Shown here piece after piece: positions 24,242 to 33,625 of a stretch of DNA of 64,000 nucleotides. The DNA is taken from the NCBI RefSeq assembly GCF_001436035.1, contig NZ_AYYM01000003.1, positions 16,399-80,398 on the forward strand, read 5' to 3'. Under the pieces are notes generated by a model. It was not told where the DNA came from. It ran no database searches and saw only the letters and a list, made by a program, of their open reading frames with translations. Both the position numbers and the translations under genes were made by a program. Each line of letters opens with the position of its first letter. Position 1 is the first letter of the stretch. The DNA comes from Fructilactobacillus sanfranciscensis DSM 20451 (lineage in GTDB: Bacteria; Bacillota; Bacilli; Lactobacillales; Lactobacillaceae).

Positions 24242-25861
24242 CTAATTGTTTTTCACTTTATTGTTAACATTTTTGGCATCTTGCATTTCTTTTGTTTCTT
24301 GGTAACTGTTAACACCCCAGTAATAGAATCCAAGGGATACAGCAATAATTACAAGGAAATCATAAGGATAATGAATCCAGTTTTGACCACCAAAAGGAGT
24401 TGAACCAACATATGAAAAGGCAGACATGAAGGCCAGATAGAATAACATCCAAAGGCTACCCTTTAATTTTTTCATTGAATTTTTCCAATTCAATTTATCT
24501 TCATAGAATAAGTAGAATGGTAATCCTAAAGCAATCACCACGATAACTTCCATGGTAGTTGGCCACATGGCCCAGTAAATTGCGAGACTGGCCAAAATAA
24601 ATGCCAATGGTGCAACTACTTTAGCAAAGTTAATCGTAACGGGACGCTTGAATTCAGGAGCATGTTTTCTTAAGGCCATCAATGTAACTGGACCAGTAAC
24701 GTAGGCAATTAACGTTGAAGTTGAAATAACACTAGCTAACACAGCCCAGTTTTTAAAGATAGAAACTAAAATACAACTGATTAACCAGTTGGCTACCATA
24801 GCAGTTCGAGGAGTTCCCCATTTTTGGTTTATTTTACCAAGAATTTTTGGCATATGACCGTTTTGAGTCATAGCGGCTAAAGTACGGCTGGTTGAAGCAA
24901 CAAAGGAAACTCCAGTTCCAAATGGTGAAACAAAGGCATCTAAGTAAAGTAAGATAACTAACCAGTTAATGTTTAACATGATGGCTAAGTCAGCAAATGG
25001 TGATTCGAAGTTGATTCCATGCCAACCGTGTTTGGCTAACATTGCGGGATCAATTGCACCAATAAAAGTAAACTGAAGCATGATGTAAATTACGATACTA
25101 GCAAATAGGGCAATTACAATTCCACGCCAGATGTTTTTCTTAGGGTTAGTAATTTCGTCACCAACATTAATAACAGTTTGGAAAGCATTATAAGAAAAAA
25201 TGATTCCAGAAACAGTCGTGGCAGCGAAAATAGGAGCAGTTCCGTAAGGTAAGAAACCACCAAAATTATGGTTAGTAAAGTTACCAGGATGAAATCCACT
25301 GATTAATAACATAATAATGGTTACTGATGGAACTACTAATTTGAAAATCGAAGTTAAACTGGTGAAACGCGTTAATAAATTAACTGACCAATAGTTTAAT
25401 AAGGTAAAGACTAAGATGAATAAGAAAACCACCATTAGACCCTCAGTAGTAACAGTTCCGTTGGCGACAAAATGATTTGTCCAATTTGCCCAAGCCCAAG
25501 GCCAAGAACTCATGTACTGAACTGCAACAACCGCTTCAATTGGAAGCAAGGTCACAAGAGAAACCCAGTTTGCCCAAGAAGCAATGAAACCCAGAAGAGG
25601 TCCATGGGTATAACCTGCATATTTGCTCATTCCACCGCTTTCAGGAAACATTGTTCCTAATTCGATGTAAACGTAAGCGATGATTCCGATTACGATAGCA
25701 CCAATTACCCATGAGATAATTGCGGCTGGTCCAGAGACTTTAGAAGCTTCCCAAGCCCCGAAAAGCCAACCTGATCCAATAATTGAACTTAAAGCTAACA
25801 TTACGACACTGAACAAAGACATTTTTTGCTTTGCTACTTTGGTATTGTTATTTTGATTCAT
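24242..25861 (-). CDS. APC-family amino acid permease
   Basis: 539-residue membrane protein with about 13-14 helices. The helix-1 motif LALSSIIGSGWLFGAWEASKVSGPAA and GTMFPESGGMSKYAGYTHG place it in the APC superfamily, close to the YveA/aspartate:proton symporter group, but the substrate cannot be read from sequence. A single TM-rich protein with an acidic/asparagine-rich C-terminus (NSYQETKEMQDAKNVNNKVK). Start ATG after AGGATTATTTTATCTAT is weak. Monocistronic. Confidence 0.88.
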   Translation of the reverse strand: MNQNNNTKVAKQKMSLFSVVMLALSSIIGSGWLFGAWEASKVSGPAAIISWVIGAIVIGIIAYVYIELGTMFPESGGMSKYAGYTHGPLLGFIASWANWVSLVTLLPIEAVVAVQYMSSWPWAWANWTNHFVANGTVTTEGLMVVFLFILVFTLLNYWSVNLLTRFTSLTSIFKLVVPSVTIIMLLISGFHPGNFTNHNFGGFLPYGTAPIFAATTVSGIIFSYNAFQTVINVGDEITNPKKNIWRGIVIALFASIVIYIMLQFTFIGAIDPAMLAKHGWHGINFESPFADLAIMLNINWLVILLYLDAFVSPFGTGVSFVASTSRTLAAMTQNGHMPKILGKINQKWGTPRTAMVANWLISCILVSIFKNWAVLASVISTSTLIAYVTGPVTLMALRKHAPEFKRPVTINFAKVVAPLAFILASLAIYWAMWPTTMEVIVVIALGLPFYLFYEDKLNWKNSMKKLKGSLWMLFYLAFMSAFSYVGSTPFGGQNWIHYPYDFLVIIAVSLGFYYWGVNSYQETKEMQDAKNVNNKVKNN

Positions 25862-25898
25862 ATAGATAAAATAATCCTTTCTTTAATCCTAATAGTTG

Positions 25899-26279
25899 CT
25901 ATTTATGATATTCACGTATTTCAATTAAGTTTCCAGCGGGGTCATTAATGAAAAGTGAAGTCATTTTTTTCTTAGTTAAATCACTTTCAACGGGACCTGC
26001 GACAATATCAATAAAATAATTTGCAAGATGTTTTTCAATCGTAGCTAGTGAATCCTTAGCAAGAATGCTAAAGGTGGTTGATCCCACAGTTGGATTCATA
26101 GCATGCAAGCTATTATCAGCTAGGGTTTTGCAGACCAACTTCTGCTTACCTAATTGAAAAATCATACTTGTTTTTCCCTCGAAAAGAATGGGAAGGTCAA
26201 GTACTTCGTGGTAAAAACGCATGGCTTGTTCCAAATCATCAACAGTTAAGTCAATATGATCAATATCTTGAACTCGCAT
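25899..26279 (-). CDS. VOC superfamily / glyoxalase-like protein
   Basis: 126-residue vicinal oxygen chelate fold protein. Two beta-alpha-beta-beta-beta halves: IDHIDLTVDDLEQAMRFYHEVLDLPILF and the second half SLFINDPAGNLIEIREY, with metal-ligand type residues H8, H54-region and E122 (IEIRE). Glyoxalase I and virulence-protein STM3117-like proteins share this pattern. ATG at 26279 after GGAGTTAAAAATT. Convergent orientation with neither neighbour; divergent from the ABC-F gene. Confidence 0.85.
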   Translation of the reverse strand: MRVQDIDHIDLTVDDLEQAMRFYHEVLDLPILFEGKTSMIFQLGKQKLVCKTLADNSLHAMNPTVGSTTFSILAKDSLATIEKHLANYFIDIVAGPVESDLTKKKMTSLFINDPAGNLIEIREYHK

Positions 26280-26400
26280 AATTTTTAACTCCTTTTCAAA
26301 AAGATATATACCATTGTAACATTAAACTAAAATAAACTGCAAAAGTTGCGGTGATATGTTACTGTATTATTTAGTGATTGAAAGGTTTAAAGGTGAACAA

Positions 26401-27951
26401 ATGGCTCTTTTAGAAGTTTCAGATTTGAGTATGAGTTTTGCAGATAAAAAACTTTATTCAGATGCAAGTTTCCAATTGAACAAAGGTGAACACATGGGAA
26501 TTGTGGGTCAAAATGGAGTTGGTAAATCAACTTTAATTAACATTTTGATTGGGAAAGAATTACCCGTCACTGGTTCAATTAATTGGCAAAAAGGTACCAC
26601 GATTGGTTATTTAGATCAATACGTAGATATTCCTAGTGGAATGACATTAATTGATTTCTTACATACGGCTTTTGCAGAATTATATGATTTAAATGAGCAA
26701 ATGACAAATTTGTATGAAGAATATGCTACAACCATGGACGATACGCTGCTTGAACGGGCAGGACGGATTTCAGCTCAATTAGAAGCAAAAAACTTCTATG
26801 ATGTGGAAACCCAAATTGAACAAGTAATTACTGGTTTAGGACTCGATGATATTGGTCGAGATCACGAAATCTCCCAAATGAGTGGGGGACAACGGTCTAA
26901 AATTATCTTAGCTAAGTTAATTTTAGAAAATCCAGATGTTTTACTATTAGATGAACCAACCAACTATTTAGATACGACCCATATTAACTGGCTCGAAGAT
27001 TATCTCAATAATTTTGATGGTGCTTTTATTGTAATTTCTCATGATTATGATTTTTTGGAACCCGTTACTAATTGTATTATTAACGTTGCGTTTGGAAAAA
27101 TCACTAAATATCGAGGAGACTTTAAGTCAGCCATGCGTCAGCGGGCTGAAAAAGAAATGACCCAACAACGGGAATTTGAAAAGCAACAGGTTGCCATCGA
27201 AAAAGCTAAGAAATTCATTCAAAAGAATAAGGCTGGTAGCCATTCTAACATGGCTAAATCTCGGGAAAAGATGTTGGACCGGATGGACGTGATTGAGCCA
27301 CCTAAGAGTAATGTGAAAGCTAACTTTAGTTTTCCTTATGACGAGACTGGTTCACAAAATGCCTTAGTGGTTAAAGACTTATCAGTTGGATACGAAAAAC
27401 CATTACTTAGTCCTGTAACATTTTCCGTTGATACTGATCAAAAGGTTGGACTTCAAGGATTCAATGGAGTTGGTAAATCCACTTTGATTAAGAGTATTTT
27501 GAAAATTATTCCTGCATTAGGTGGGACAGCTGAATTTTCTCCATCAGCTAAAATTAATTATTTTAGTCAAGATTTAGTGTGGGAAGATAAAACAGAAACC
27601 CCAATGCAAATTATTCAAGATAAGTATCCTAAGTTAACCCAAAAAGAAATTCGAACTAAGTTAGCTCGTTCTGGAATGAATGCTTCCAATGCTTTTAAAG
27701 AAATTGGCAAGCTTTCTGGGGGAGAACAAGTTAAGGTTAAATTGACTTTAATGGAATTCGTCCCTAGTAATTTCTTGATTCTTGATGAACCATCTAATCA
27801 TTTAGATGATGAAACCAAGGCATCATTGAAAAAAGCAATTAATGATTTCCCAGGGAACGCGATTGTGGTTAGTCATGAGGCTAGTTTTTATGACGGCTTA
27901 GTGGATAAAAAGATTGATGTTGAAAAACTTAGTCTTAAAGAAGACGAATAA
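26401..27951 (+). CDS. ABC-F family ATPase
   Basis: 516-residue protein with two ATP-binding cassettes and no membrane domain. Cassette 1: Walker A GQNGVGKST, signature SGGQRSKIILAK, Walker B LLLDEPTNYLD; linker with basic, coiled-coil helix (residues about 240-300, RAEKEMTQQREFEKQQVAI); cassette 2: GFNGVGKST, LSGGEQVKVKL, LILDEPSNHLD. Architecture of YkpA/YbiT-type ABC-F ribosome-associated factors that rescue or protect stalled ribosomes; no antibiotic-resistance ARD extension stands out. ATG at 26401 follows AAAGGTG; an in-frame ATG 45 bp earlier is not preceded by a site. Confidence 0.92.
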   Translation: MALLEVSDLSMSFADKKLYSDASFQLNKGEHMGIVGQNGVGKSTLINILIGKELPVTGSINWQKGTTIGYLDQYVDIPSGMTLIDFLHTAFAELYDLNEQMTNLYEEYATTMDDTLLERAGRISAQLEAKNFYDVETQIEQVITGLGLDDIGRDHEISQMSGGQRSKIILAKLILENPDVLLLDEPTNYLDTTHINWLEDYLNNFDGAFIVISHDYDFLEPVTNCIINVAFGKITKYRGDFKSAMRQRAEKEMTQQREFEKQQVAIEKAKKFIQKNKAGSHSNMAKSREKMLDRMDVIEPPKSNVKANFSFPYDETGSQNALVVKDLSVGYEKPLLSPVTFSVDTDQKVGLQGFNGVGKSTLIKSILKIIPALGGTAEFSPSAKINYFSQDLVWEDKTETPMQIIQDKYPKLTQKEIRTKLARSGMNASNAFKEIGKLSGGEQVKVKLTLMEFVPSNFLILDEPSNHLDDETKASLKKAINDFPGNAIVVSHEASFYDGLVDKKIDVEKLSLKEDE

Positions 27952-27956
27952 AAATG

Positions 27957-27985
27957 AAAGCGAACTTTTTAAAGGTTCGCTTTTT
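27957..27985 (+). terminator. Terminator after ABC-F gene
   Basis: Stem AAAGCGAAC / GTTCGCTTT with nine-base loop and following T-run. Confidence 0.9.
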
Positions 27986-28080
27986 ATTTTGAAAAAATTT
28001 TAAAAAGTTCTTGCAAATAAGGTCAATTTTCGGTGACATGATAACAATTTAAAGCGAGAAAAAAGCGGGAGGAGATACCA

Positions 28081-29097
28081 ATGTTAACAAGAGCGGAGAT
28101 TCAAAGATTCCCAAAAGCTGAACTACATTGTCATTTAGATGGGTCAATTAGACCCCATACATTACGTGAAATTGCACGAGGACAAGGAGAAATGGTCCAC
28201 TTTAATCTAATGGAATTAACCCAAAAAATGGTGGTATCAGATGATGCCAAGGATTTAGCTGATTATTTACGTCCATTTGATTTTGTGTTGCAATATTTAC
28301 AGACAGAAGTTGCTTTAGAAAGAGCTGCTTATGATGTGATGGAACAAGCTTATCAAGATGGAGTAAAATACATCGAGATTAGATTTGCACCCACTCTTTC
28401 TACCAAAAAAGGATTAACAATTGCCCAGACAATCAATGCTGTTGTTAAGGGAATTGCACGTGCAGAAGCAACTTATGATATTTATGGAAATCTTTTAGTT
28501 TGTGGAATGCGGACTGATCAAGAAGCAGAGGTTGCAAAAGTATTTGCTGAATCCAAAGATGTAAACGAAAAATTAGTGGGTGTCGATTTAGCTGGACCTG
28601 AACAGGTAGGTTTTGTAGATATGTATAAAGCAGCTTTCCCGATGATTGTAGATGGTCAAAAAGTTCAGTTAACGCTTCATGCCGGTGAATGTGGCTGTGC
28701 TGACAATGTTTTGGCCGCCATTCAAGCTGGTAGTGAACGAATTGGACATGGAATCGCTGCCATGGGTAACGAAACCATTGAAAAAGCAATGTTAGAAAAA
28801 GGGACTTGTATTGAAGGTTGTCCTACTAGTAACGTGCAAACTCATGCGCTTCCCAATCATGCTGCTTATCCTTTCCAACGGTGGTTAAAACAAGGTCAGG
28901 CACTCTGTATTAATACAGATAATCGAACGGTTTCTGATACAACTTTAACAGAAGAATATTTCCAAATGGCTCATCATAATGACATGACTAAAGAGCAATT
29001 ACGTCAATGTAATTTAAATGCGATTAATCATTCGTTTGCTAATGAATCCATTAAAACAGAAGTTGCTGATTTAATTACTAACTTTGAAAGAGAATAA
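28081..29097 (+). CDS. add: Adenosine deaminase
   Basis: 338-residue zinc amidohydrolase converting adenosine to inosine. Visible metal ligands H16 and H18 in ELHCHLDGS, the catalytic LHAGE motif with its histidine and glutamate, the histidine in RIGHG and the aspartate in INTDNRTVSDT. Full length, cytosolic. Start ATG follows GGGAGGAGATACCA. Role is purine salvage, with the deoxyribosyltransferase near 50 kb. Monocistronic with a strong terminator. Confidence 0.95.
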   Translation: MLTRAEIQRFPKAELHCHLDGSIRPHTLREIARGQGEMVHFNLMELTQKMVVSDDAKDLADYLRPFDFVLQYLQTEVALERAAYDVMEQAYQDGVKYIEIRFAPTLSTKKGLTIAQTINAVVKGIARAEATYDIYGNLLVCGMRTDQEAEVAKVFAESKDVNEKLVGVDLAGPEQVGFVDMYKAAFPMIVDGQKVQLTLHAGECGCADNVLAAIQAGSERIGHGIAAMGNETIEKAMLEKGTCIEGCPTSNVQTHALPNHAAYPFQRWLKQGQALCINTDNRTVSDTTLTEEYFQMAHHNDMTKEQLRQCNLNAINHSFANESIKTEVADLITNFERE

Positions 29098-29132
29098 AAA
29101 AATGTCCTATCGTTGAGATAGGGCATTTTTTA
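29097..29132 (+). terminator. Terminator after add
   Basis: Stem AAAATGTCCTATC / GATAGGGCATTTT with five-base loop and T-run. Confidence 0.92.
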
Positions 29133-29141
29133 ATGAAATAT

Positions 29142-30053
29142 TTATTTGTTAAAAGTACCATTTTCCACTTCACGAATGAAAGTTGCTAAATGATCATAGT
29201 AAACGGGTGCGTTATCAATCATGTGGTGGTGACCACCTTCAGGAGTTGAAACAAACTTGGCATTAGGAATCATTTCTGCCATTCGTTTACCAGTTTCCAT
29301 TGGCATGGTTTCGTGTTCACCAAAAGTAACTAAGGTAGGCACTTTGATGTCTTTAAGATGATCGGTAAAGTTCCAGTCTTTTAACTTACCAGTAATGACA
29401 AATTCATTGTCACCTTGGAAAGCGTTGTAAAGGGGAACACTCATTGTTTCTGTTAAATGAGCAATGGCAGCAGGTTTCTTACGATCAACGAATTGGTCGT
29501 TAAGTTTGCCAACCAATTCTTGATAACGGTCATTATCATAGTTGTTTTCAGCTTCACATTTTTTCATGTAAGTTAATTCATCAGGAGTTAAGGCTTTTTC
29601 TCTGATTTGGGCTAAATGATCAGTGTAGTCACCGATCCGATCAACCATTGATGAAATAATGGCACCTTTTAAATGATCACCATATTTAGCAGCATACATT
29701 TGGACTAAAGCGCCACCCCATGATTGACCAATGAGATAGAAATTATCCAAACCAAGTTTTTGACGAACTTCTTCTACTTCATCAACAAAGTATTCATAAG
29801 TTTCGATGTTTTTTGCTACAGCTGGATCATCCCAATCAGGAGTATCTGAGTACCATGAACCTAATTGATCGTACATATGAACTTGCACATCAAGTCCCTG
29901 TTTCTTGAGTTGTTTGGCAGTATCTTCCCAGTATTCGTGAGTTCCACCAGGTCCACCATGAAGAGCTAGAAGATGAATCTTTCCTTCACCTTGTGTGTTG
30001 GTCCATAAATGGTAGCCGTTATCTAATGTTAAAATTTTTGTTCCTTGCTTCAT
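29142..30053 (-). CDS. pip: Proline iminopeptidase
   Basis: About 303-residue alpha/beta hydrolase that removes N-terminal proline from peptides. Triad: nucleophile serine in GQSWGGA (S111 counting from the ATG at 30053), aspartate after VTFGE and histidine in EGGHHHM; oxyanion segment HGGPGGTHEYW is the PIP signature. ATG at 30053 has AGGTGG nine bases upstream; the ATG two codons earlier is too close. An exact 17-bp inverted repeat (30080-30124) lies in its leader. Peptide-degrading enzyme typical for casein-using LAB. Confidence 0.93.
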   Translation of the reverse strand: MKQGTKILTLDNGYHLWTNTQGEGKIHLLALHGGPGGTHEYWEDTAKQLKKQGLDVQVHMYDQLGSWYSDTPDWDDPAVAKNIETYEYFVDEVEEVRQKLGLDNFYLIGQSWGGALVQMYAAKYGDHLKGAIISSMVDRIGDYTDHLAQIREKALTPDELTYMKKCEAENNYDNDRYQELVGKLNDQFVDRKKPAAIAHLTETMSVPLYNAFQGDNEFVITGKLKDWNFTDHLKDIKVPTLVTFGEHETMPMETGKRMAEMIPNAKFVSTPEGGHHHMIDNAPVYYDHLATFIREVENGTFNK

Positions 30054-30079
30054 AATCATTTCCACCTACTTATTAAATT

Positions 30080-30124
30080 TATTTCTATGATACCACTAAA
30101 GCGCATCGTGGTATCATAGAAATA
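30080..30124. repeat. Perfect 17-bp inverted repeat upstream of pip
   Basis: TATTTCTATGATACCAC, 11-base spacer, and its exact complement, between pip and the divergent antiporter gene. There is no T-run on either side, so it is not a standard terminator; it may be an operator or a leader hairpin. See findings. Confidence 0.85.
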
Positions 30125-30194
30125 GAAATAAACCCAAATTGTCTTTTGTTGAAAGCTCTATTATTATAGTAGAAAAAATTTATTAAGGAGCATT

Positions 30195-31328
30195 ATGAAT
30201 TATTTAACTGAAATTATTTTAGTTTTATTAGCAACTTTAATCAGTGGTGAATTAGCACTGCGCATCCAATTACCACGGGTCGTTGGCCAAATTGCAGCAG
30301 GAATTATCTTGGGACCCTTACTTTTGAATCTAGTACATCTAGACCAGATGATTTCTAATTTTGCAGATTTAGGAATTATCATTTTAATGATGATTGCTGG
30401 ATTGGAATGCGATTTTAAAGAAGTCACAAAACATTTAAAAGCGGCTAGTATCATAGCTGTTAGTGGGGTGGTTTTACCGCTAACTGCTTTTTGGTGCTTA
30501 GGAATGGCATTACAACAAACTACCCAAGAAGCAATCTTATGGGGCGTTATTTTTTCAGCTACTTCTGTTTCAATAACGGTGGCTGTCTTACAGGAAATGG
30601 GGAAGTTAAAAACCACTGCAGGAGCAATCATTTTAGGAGCAGCTGTGGTTGATGATGTAATTTCGATTATCTTGTTGAGTGCTTTTTCTAGTATTTATAC
30701 CAGTAAATCAACCAACTTATTGGTGATTATCGGGTTACAACTTATCTATGTTGCACTTGTTTACGTGATGTTTAAGTGGTTAGTACCTGAAATAATTAAA
30801 ATAGTGATCCATTTTCAAAGTCTCAGTTTAACGATTACAGTTGGCTTACTGATCTGTTTTGGAATGGCTGAATTAGCAGAACTTTGTCATTTAAGTTCTG
30901 TTTTAGGTGCCTTTGTTGCAGGAGTCAGTTTGGCAAGGACTCCTGTGAAACAAGATATTTCTAAGCAAATCGAAATTTTAGGTTCTTCATTTTTAATTCC
31001 ATTCTTTTTCGTTTCAATTGGTTTAGAACTAAAATTAATTACTAACTGGCACGGCGTTTTGATTGTTGTTTTAATGACTATAATTGCGGTTTTAACCAAA
31101 TGGATTGGCTGTGGCGTTGGTGCCAAACTGTGCCAAATTGATCTTAAAGATGCCAACGTGATTGGGATTGGGATGATTTCGCGAGGAGAAATGGCCTTAA
31201 TTGTGGCTCAAGTTGCGATTAGTAGCCACTTGCTTTCGTCAGAACTTTATTCAGAGATTATTTTAGTAATTATTTTGACGACCGTTATTTCACCAATTCT
31301 TTTAAAATATGTTCTTGTTAAGTGGTAA
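30195..31328 (+). CDS. CPA2-family cation:proton antiporter
   Basis: 377 residues, about 12 helices, with the family signature LGIIILMMIAGLECD (ligand-binding D/E), GAAVVDDVISIILLSAFS with the conserved double aspartate, and IGMISRGEMALIVAQVA. Resembles NapA/KefB-type Na+ or K+/H+ antiporters; there is no TrkA-N cytosolic domain as in KefB, so it is a NapA-like short form. Start ATG after AAGGAGCATT. Role in pH or sodium homeostasis inferred. Confidence 0.9.
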   Translation: MNYLTEIILVLLATLISGELALRIQLPRVVGQIAAGIILGPLLLNLVHLDQMISNFADLGIIILMMIAGLECDFKEVTKHLKAASIIAVSGVVLPLTAFWCLGMALQQTTQEAILWGVIFSATSVSITVAVLQEMGKLKTTAGAIILGAAVVDDVISIILLSAFSSIYTSKSTNLLVIIGLQLIYVALVYVMFKWLVPEIIKIVIHFQSLSLTITVGLLICFGMAELAELCHLSSVLGAFVAGVSLARTPVKQDISKQIEILGSSFLIPFFFVSIGLELKLITNWHGVLIVVLMTIIAVLTKWIGCGVGAKLCQIDLKDANVIGIGMISRGEMALIVAQVAISSHLLSSELYSEIILVIILTTVISPILLKYVLVKW

Positions 31329-31387
31329 TCGAGAGTAATTACGGTTCAATAAAGAGAAACATTTAATTAATGCAAGGGGGAATTAAA

Positions 31388-31954
31388 ATGCGAGAAAATC
31401 AACGGGTAATTGTGTTGACTGGGGCTGCCGGAACCGGCAAAACCACGGTTCAAAATTATTTGAAACAAGCTTATCAAATTCCATCAATTATTACGCATAC
31501 TACTCGCTCAGCTCGTACCGGTGAACAAAGTGGAGTTGATTATTACTTTGAAAATAAGGCTAGTTTTGACCAACTTCACTTGCTAGAATCTGTTCAATAC
31601 GCTGACAATCGTTATGGTTCTTCTTGGGAAGGAATTAATAAAGCCCTTCAAGAACATCAATTTGCCAGTATTGTTTTAGATACTGCCGGGGCGATTACTT
31701 ACCAAAAACAGTTAGGTGAAAAAGCTAAAATTATCTTTTTGGCAGTTGATAATCAATGTGAAATCAAAACCAGAATGCTTAAGCGCGGCGATCGGTTAGC
31801 TGATGTAGAAAAAAGAATGCAAAGTAAAGAAGTTAATCGTGATTTGAATTTACCAAGTGAATTACAAGGACATGCGACAATCATTGAAAATGAAAATTGG
31901 CAAAAAACAAAACAATCGATTGATCAAATTATCAAAAAATTAAGTAATGATTAA
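31388..31954 (+). CDS. Guanylate kinase-like nucleotide kinase
   Basis: 188-residue P-loop kinase of the guanylate kinase family: Walker A GAAGTGKTT near residue 11, the GMP-type segment THTTRSARTGEQSGVDYYF and the R-K-type LID KRGDRLADVEKRM. Bacterial Gmk is longer with an ERGTD segment; this may be a second, divergent kinase in this window. ATG at 31388 follows AAGGGGG; the in-frame ATG 18 bp upstream is not preceded by a site. Confidence 0.78.
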   Translation: MRENQRVIVLTGAAGTGKTTVQNYLKQAYQIPSIITHTTRSARTGEQSGVDYYFENKASFDQLHLLESVQYADNRYGSSWEGINKALQEHQFASIVLDTAGAITYQKQLGEKAKIIFLAVDNQCEIKTRMLKRGDRLADVEKRMQSKEVNRDLNLPSELQGHATIIENENWQKTKQSIDQIIKKLSND

Positions 31955-32010
31955 CCCTTTTTTAAGTTTAAGGGACAATAATAAGAAGATTAAGGAAAGG
32001 GGATAATTTT

Positions 32011-32526
32011 ATGAAGAGAGTTCCACCATTGTTAACACCATTTGCAATTTTAACAATTTGTTTAGCCCTTGGTGCAACTAATGTTGTAACTAATACGGTG
32101 ACCCATACCCAAGAAGGAGCCAAAGTTACTAACACAAATGTTCCAGCTAAAACGGATCCAAAGCAAGATACCCCCGATGATCAAAATAAAGACACAAATC
32201 AAACTAAAGATACCGATAAAACAGACGATACTAATAAAACAGACGATATTAATAAAACAGCGGATGACAGTAAAAAAACAGATTCTAATTCTACTACTCC
32301 AAACGCTGATAGCAATAAAAATAATACAACTGATAATAAAACAAATAATAATAGTTCTGATAATAGTCAAAAAACGGGAACAGATGGCTCAAATACATCA
32401 AATTCTAACAATAGCGGGACTAATTCTAATGCAACGGGTGGGAATGATAGTAGTAAACCAGCAGCAAACAATGATAGTTCAACTACGAATCCTGCGTCTA
32501 CACCAACTTCAGGAGGTAATCAATAA
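32011..32526 (+). CDS. Secreted low-complexity Asn/Asp/Ser/Thr-rich protein
   Basis: 171 residues. N-terminal hydrophobic segment (LLTPFAILTICLALGATNVV, about residues 6-25) is a signal peptide or anchor; the rest is a long disordered stretch rich in D, N, K, S and T with imperfect repeats such as DTNKTDDTNKTDD and NNSSDNSQKT. No cysteine, no LPXTG motif, no cell-wall domain. It ends GGNQ and overlaps the next gene by one base (ATGT), implying translational coupling. ATG after AAGGGGATAATTTT. Likely an extracellular spacer or adhesin-like polypeptide; function unknown. Confidence 0.75.
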   Translation: MKRVPPLLTPFAILTICLALGATNVVTNTVTHTQEGAKVTNTNVPAKTDPKQDTPDDQNKDTNQTKDTDKTDDTNKTDDINKTADDSKKTDSNSTTPNADSNKNNTTDNKTNNNSSDNSQKTGTDGSNTSNSNNSGTNSNATGGNDSSKPAANNDSSTTNPASTPTSGGNQ

Positions 32527-33323
32527 TGTTTAGTATTTTAGGTGGACTTAATTCTTGGTTATCTTGTATTAGTATTGAAGCGAAAACCAAGGCCCGCATT
32601 TATACGATTTTAGGGTTCTTTGGTTGGCTTTATATGATTTACATCACTTATCGGTTTTTAACCAATCAAGTATATACCCGAGGACTTTTAATGTTTGGTG
32701 TAACAGTCTTATTAGGTTATTTTCTTTATTTGAACTTTATTTATTATTTTACTAATAAAAGTTCAAAATTTGATATTACGCCAATTATTAATAAGACGCT
32801 TCACATTCAACCTAAAGAAGTAACTAACTCAACAAAACGATATCGGGATATTCCTGCTAATGGATTATTTGATGAACGACGGACAATGCCTGCTAAATTA
32901 ACTAGTGACACCACTCAACAAGTTGCCATTAATGATTTAGCAGTGCAAATGATAAAAGAAAATTTAGTTAAAGATGATTATAATGGATTAGATCAACATC
33001 AAATTAAGGTTGCTTTAAGAGAAAATGATAAACCACTTTATGCCATTGGTGATGGGACAATTATTCCATACTTCTCTATGAAAAAGGTTAATGGACAATA
33101 TGTTGTTTATGCTGGAATTAATGAACCAAATGCAAAAGCAGTTGGTCACCTTAAAACAGTGGGGCTACAGTCAATAAAACAGATTGATTCAACCGAAATT
33201 AATTTATATTTAGCAGCTGCCTATTTAACTGGTGGTAAATATAAAATTAAAGGGCGTAACGGTATCATCGAAACTGATGATAATTATCATGTTGAAGTTC
33301 AAGTGGCTTACACGAAAAAATAA
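32526..33323 (+). CDS. Membrane protein with cytosolic or extracellular C-terminal domain (265 aa)
   Basis: Unrecognised. N-terminus has two hydrophobic helices (about residues 26-45, YTILGFFGWLYMIYITYRF, and 52-75), followed by a 185-residue soluble part with recurring beta strands (IVRVALRENDK-like segments such as DQHQIKVALRENDKPLYAIG and VAYTKK at the end). It starts at an ATG overlapping the stop of the low-complexity protein, so both are made from one mRNA. The pair probably forms one surface-associated unit. A terminator follows. Confidence 0.65.
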   Translation: MFSILGGLNSWLSCISIEAKTKARIYTILGFFGWLYMIYITYRFLTNQVYTRGLLMFGVTVLLGYFLYLNFIYYFTNKSSKFDITPIINKTLHIQPKEVTNSTKRYRDIPANGLFDERRTMPAKLTSDTTQQVAINDLAVQMIKENLVKDDYNGLDQHQIKVALRENDKPLYAIGDGTIIPYFSMKKVNGQYVVYAGINEPNAKAVGHLKTVGLQSIKQIDSTEINLYLAAAYLTGGKYKIKGRNGIIETDDNYHVEVQVAYTKK

Positions 33324-33353
33324 AAAGAAACCGAAAATTTTCGGTTTCTTTTT
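33322..33353. terminator. Bidirectional palindromic terminator
   Basis: AAAAAGAAACCGAAAA paired with TTTTCGGTTTCTTTTT without loop, between the membrane-protein gene and the convergent 48-aa gene. Confidence 0.92.
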
Positions 33354-33355
33354 AA

Positions 33356-33502
33356 TTAGAGCATGTTAATTTGTCTAACAATTTCAGCTTTGTTTTCACT
33401 TACTTTTTGTTGTTGCTTTTCGGTGTAAAGTTTCAATCCTAACATTGCGATAAAGATAAGAATGAAGGCAATCCACACGATGCGTTTTCGTTTTTTTTGC
33501 AT
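33356..33502 (-). CDS. 48-residue membrane peptide
   Basis: Very small gene: ATG at 33502 with AAAAAAAGGAG about ten bases before it. The peptide starts MQKKRKRIVW, continues with one hydrophobic helix (IAFILIFIAMLGLKLY, residues 11-26) and ends with a charged amphipathic tail (TEKQQQKVSENKAEI). Type I/II single-pass topology. It shares the terminator with the convergent gene. No family recognised; the good binding site and length make it a real gene candidate. Confidence 0.6.
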   Translation of the reverse strand: MQKKRKRIVWIAFILIFIAMLGLKLYTEKQQQKVSENKAEIVRQINML

Positions 33503-33625
33503 AAAAATTACACTCCTTTTTTTAATTGTATCATGGAATTTTGAATCGTAATTAGTTGACTGACAAAAAAATAGTTGTTACGATGGGTCTAGTTGAATTA
33601 AGGAATTTTTAATAAAAAACAATGG

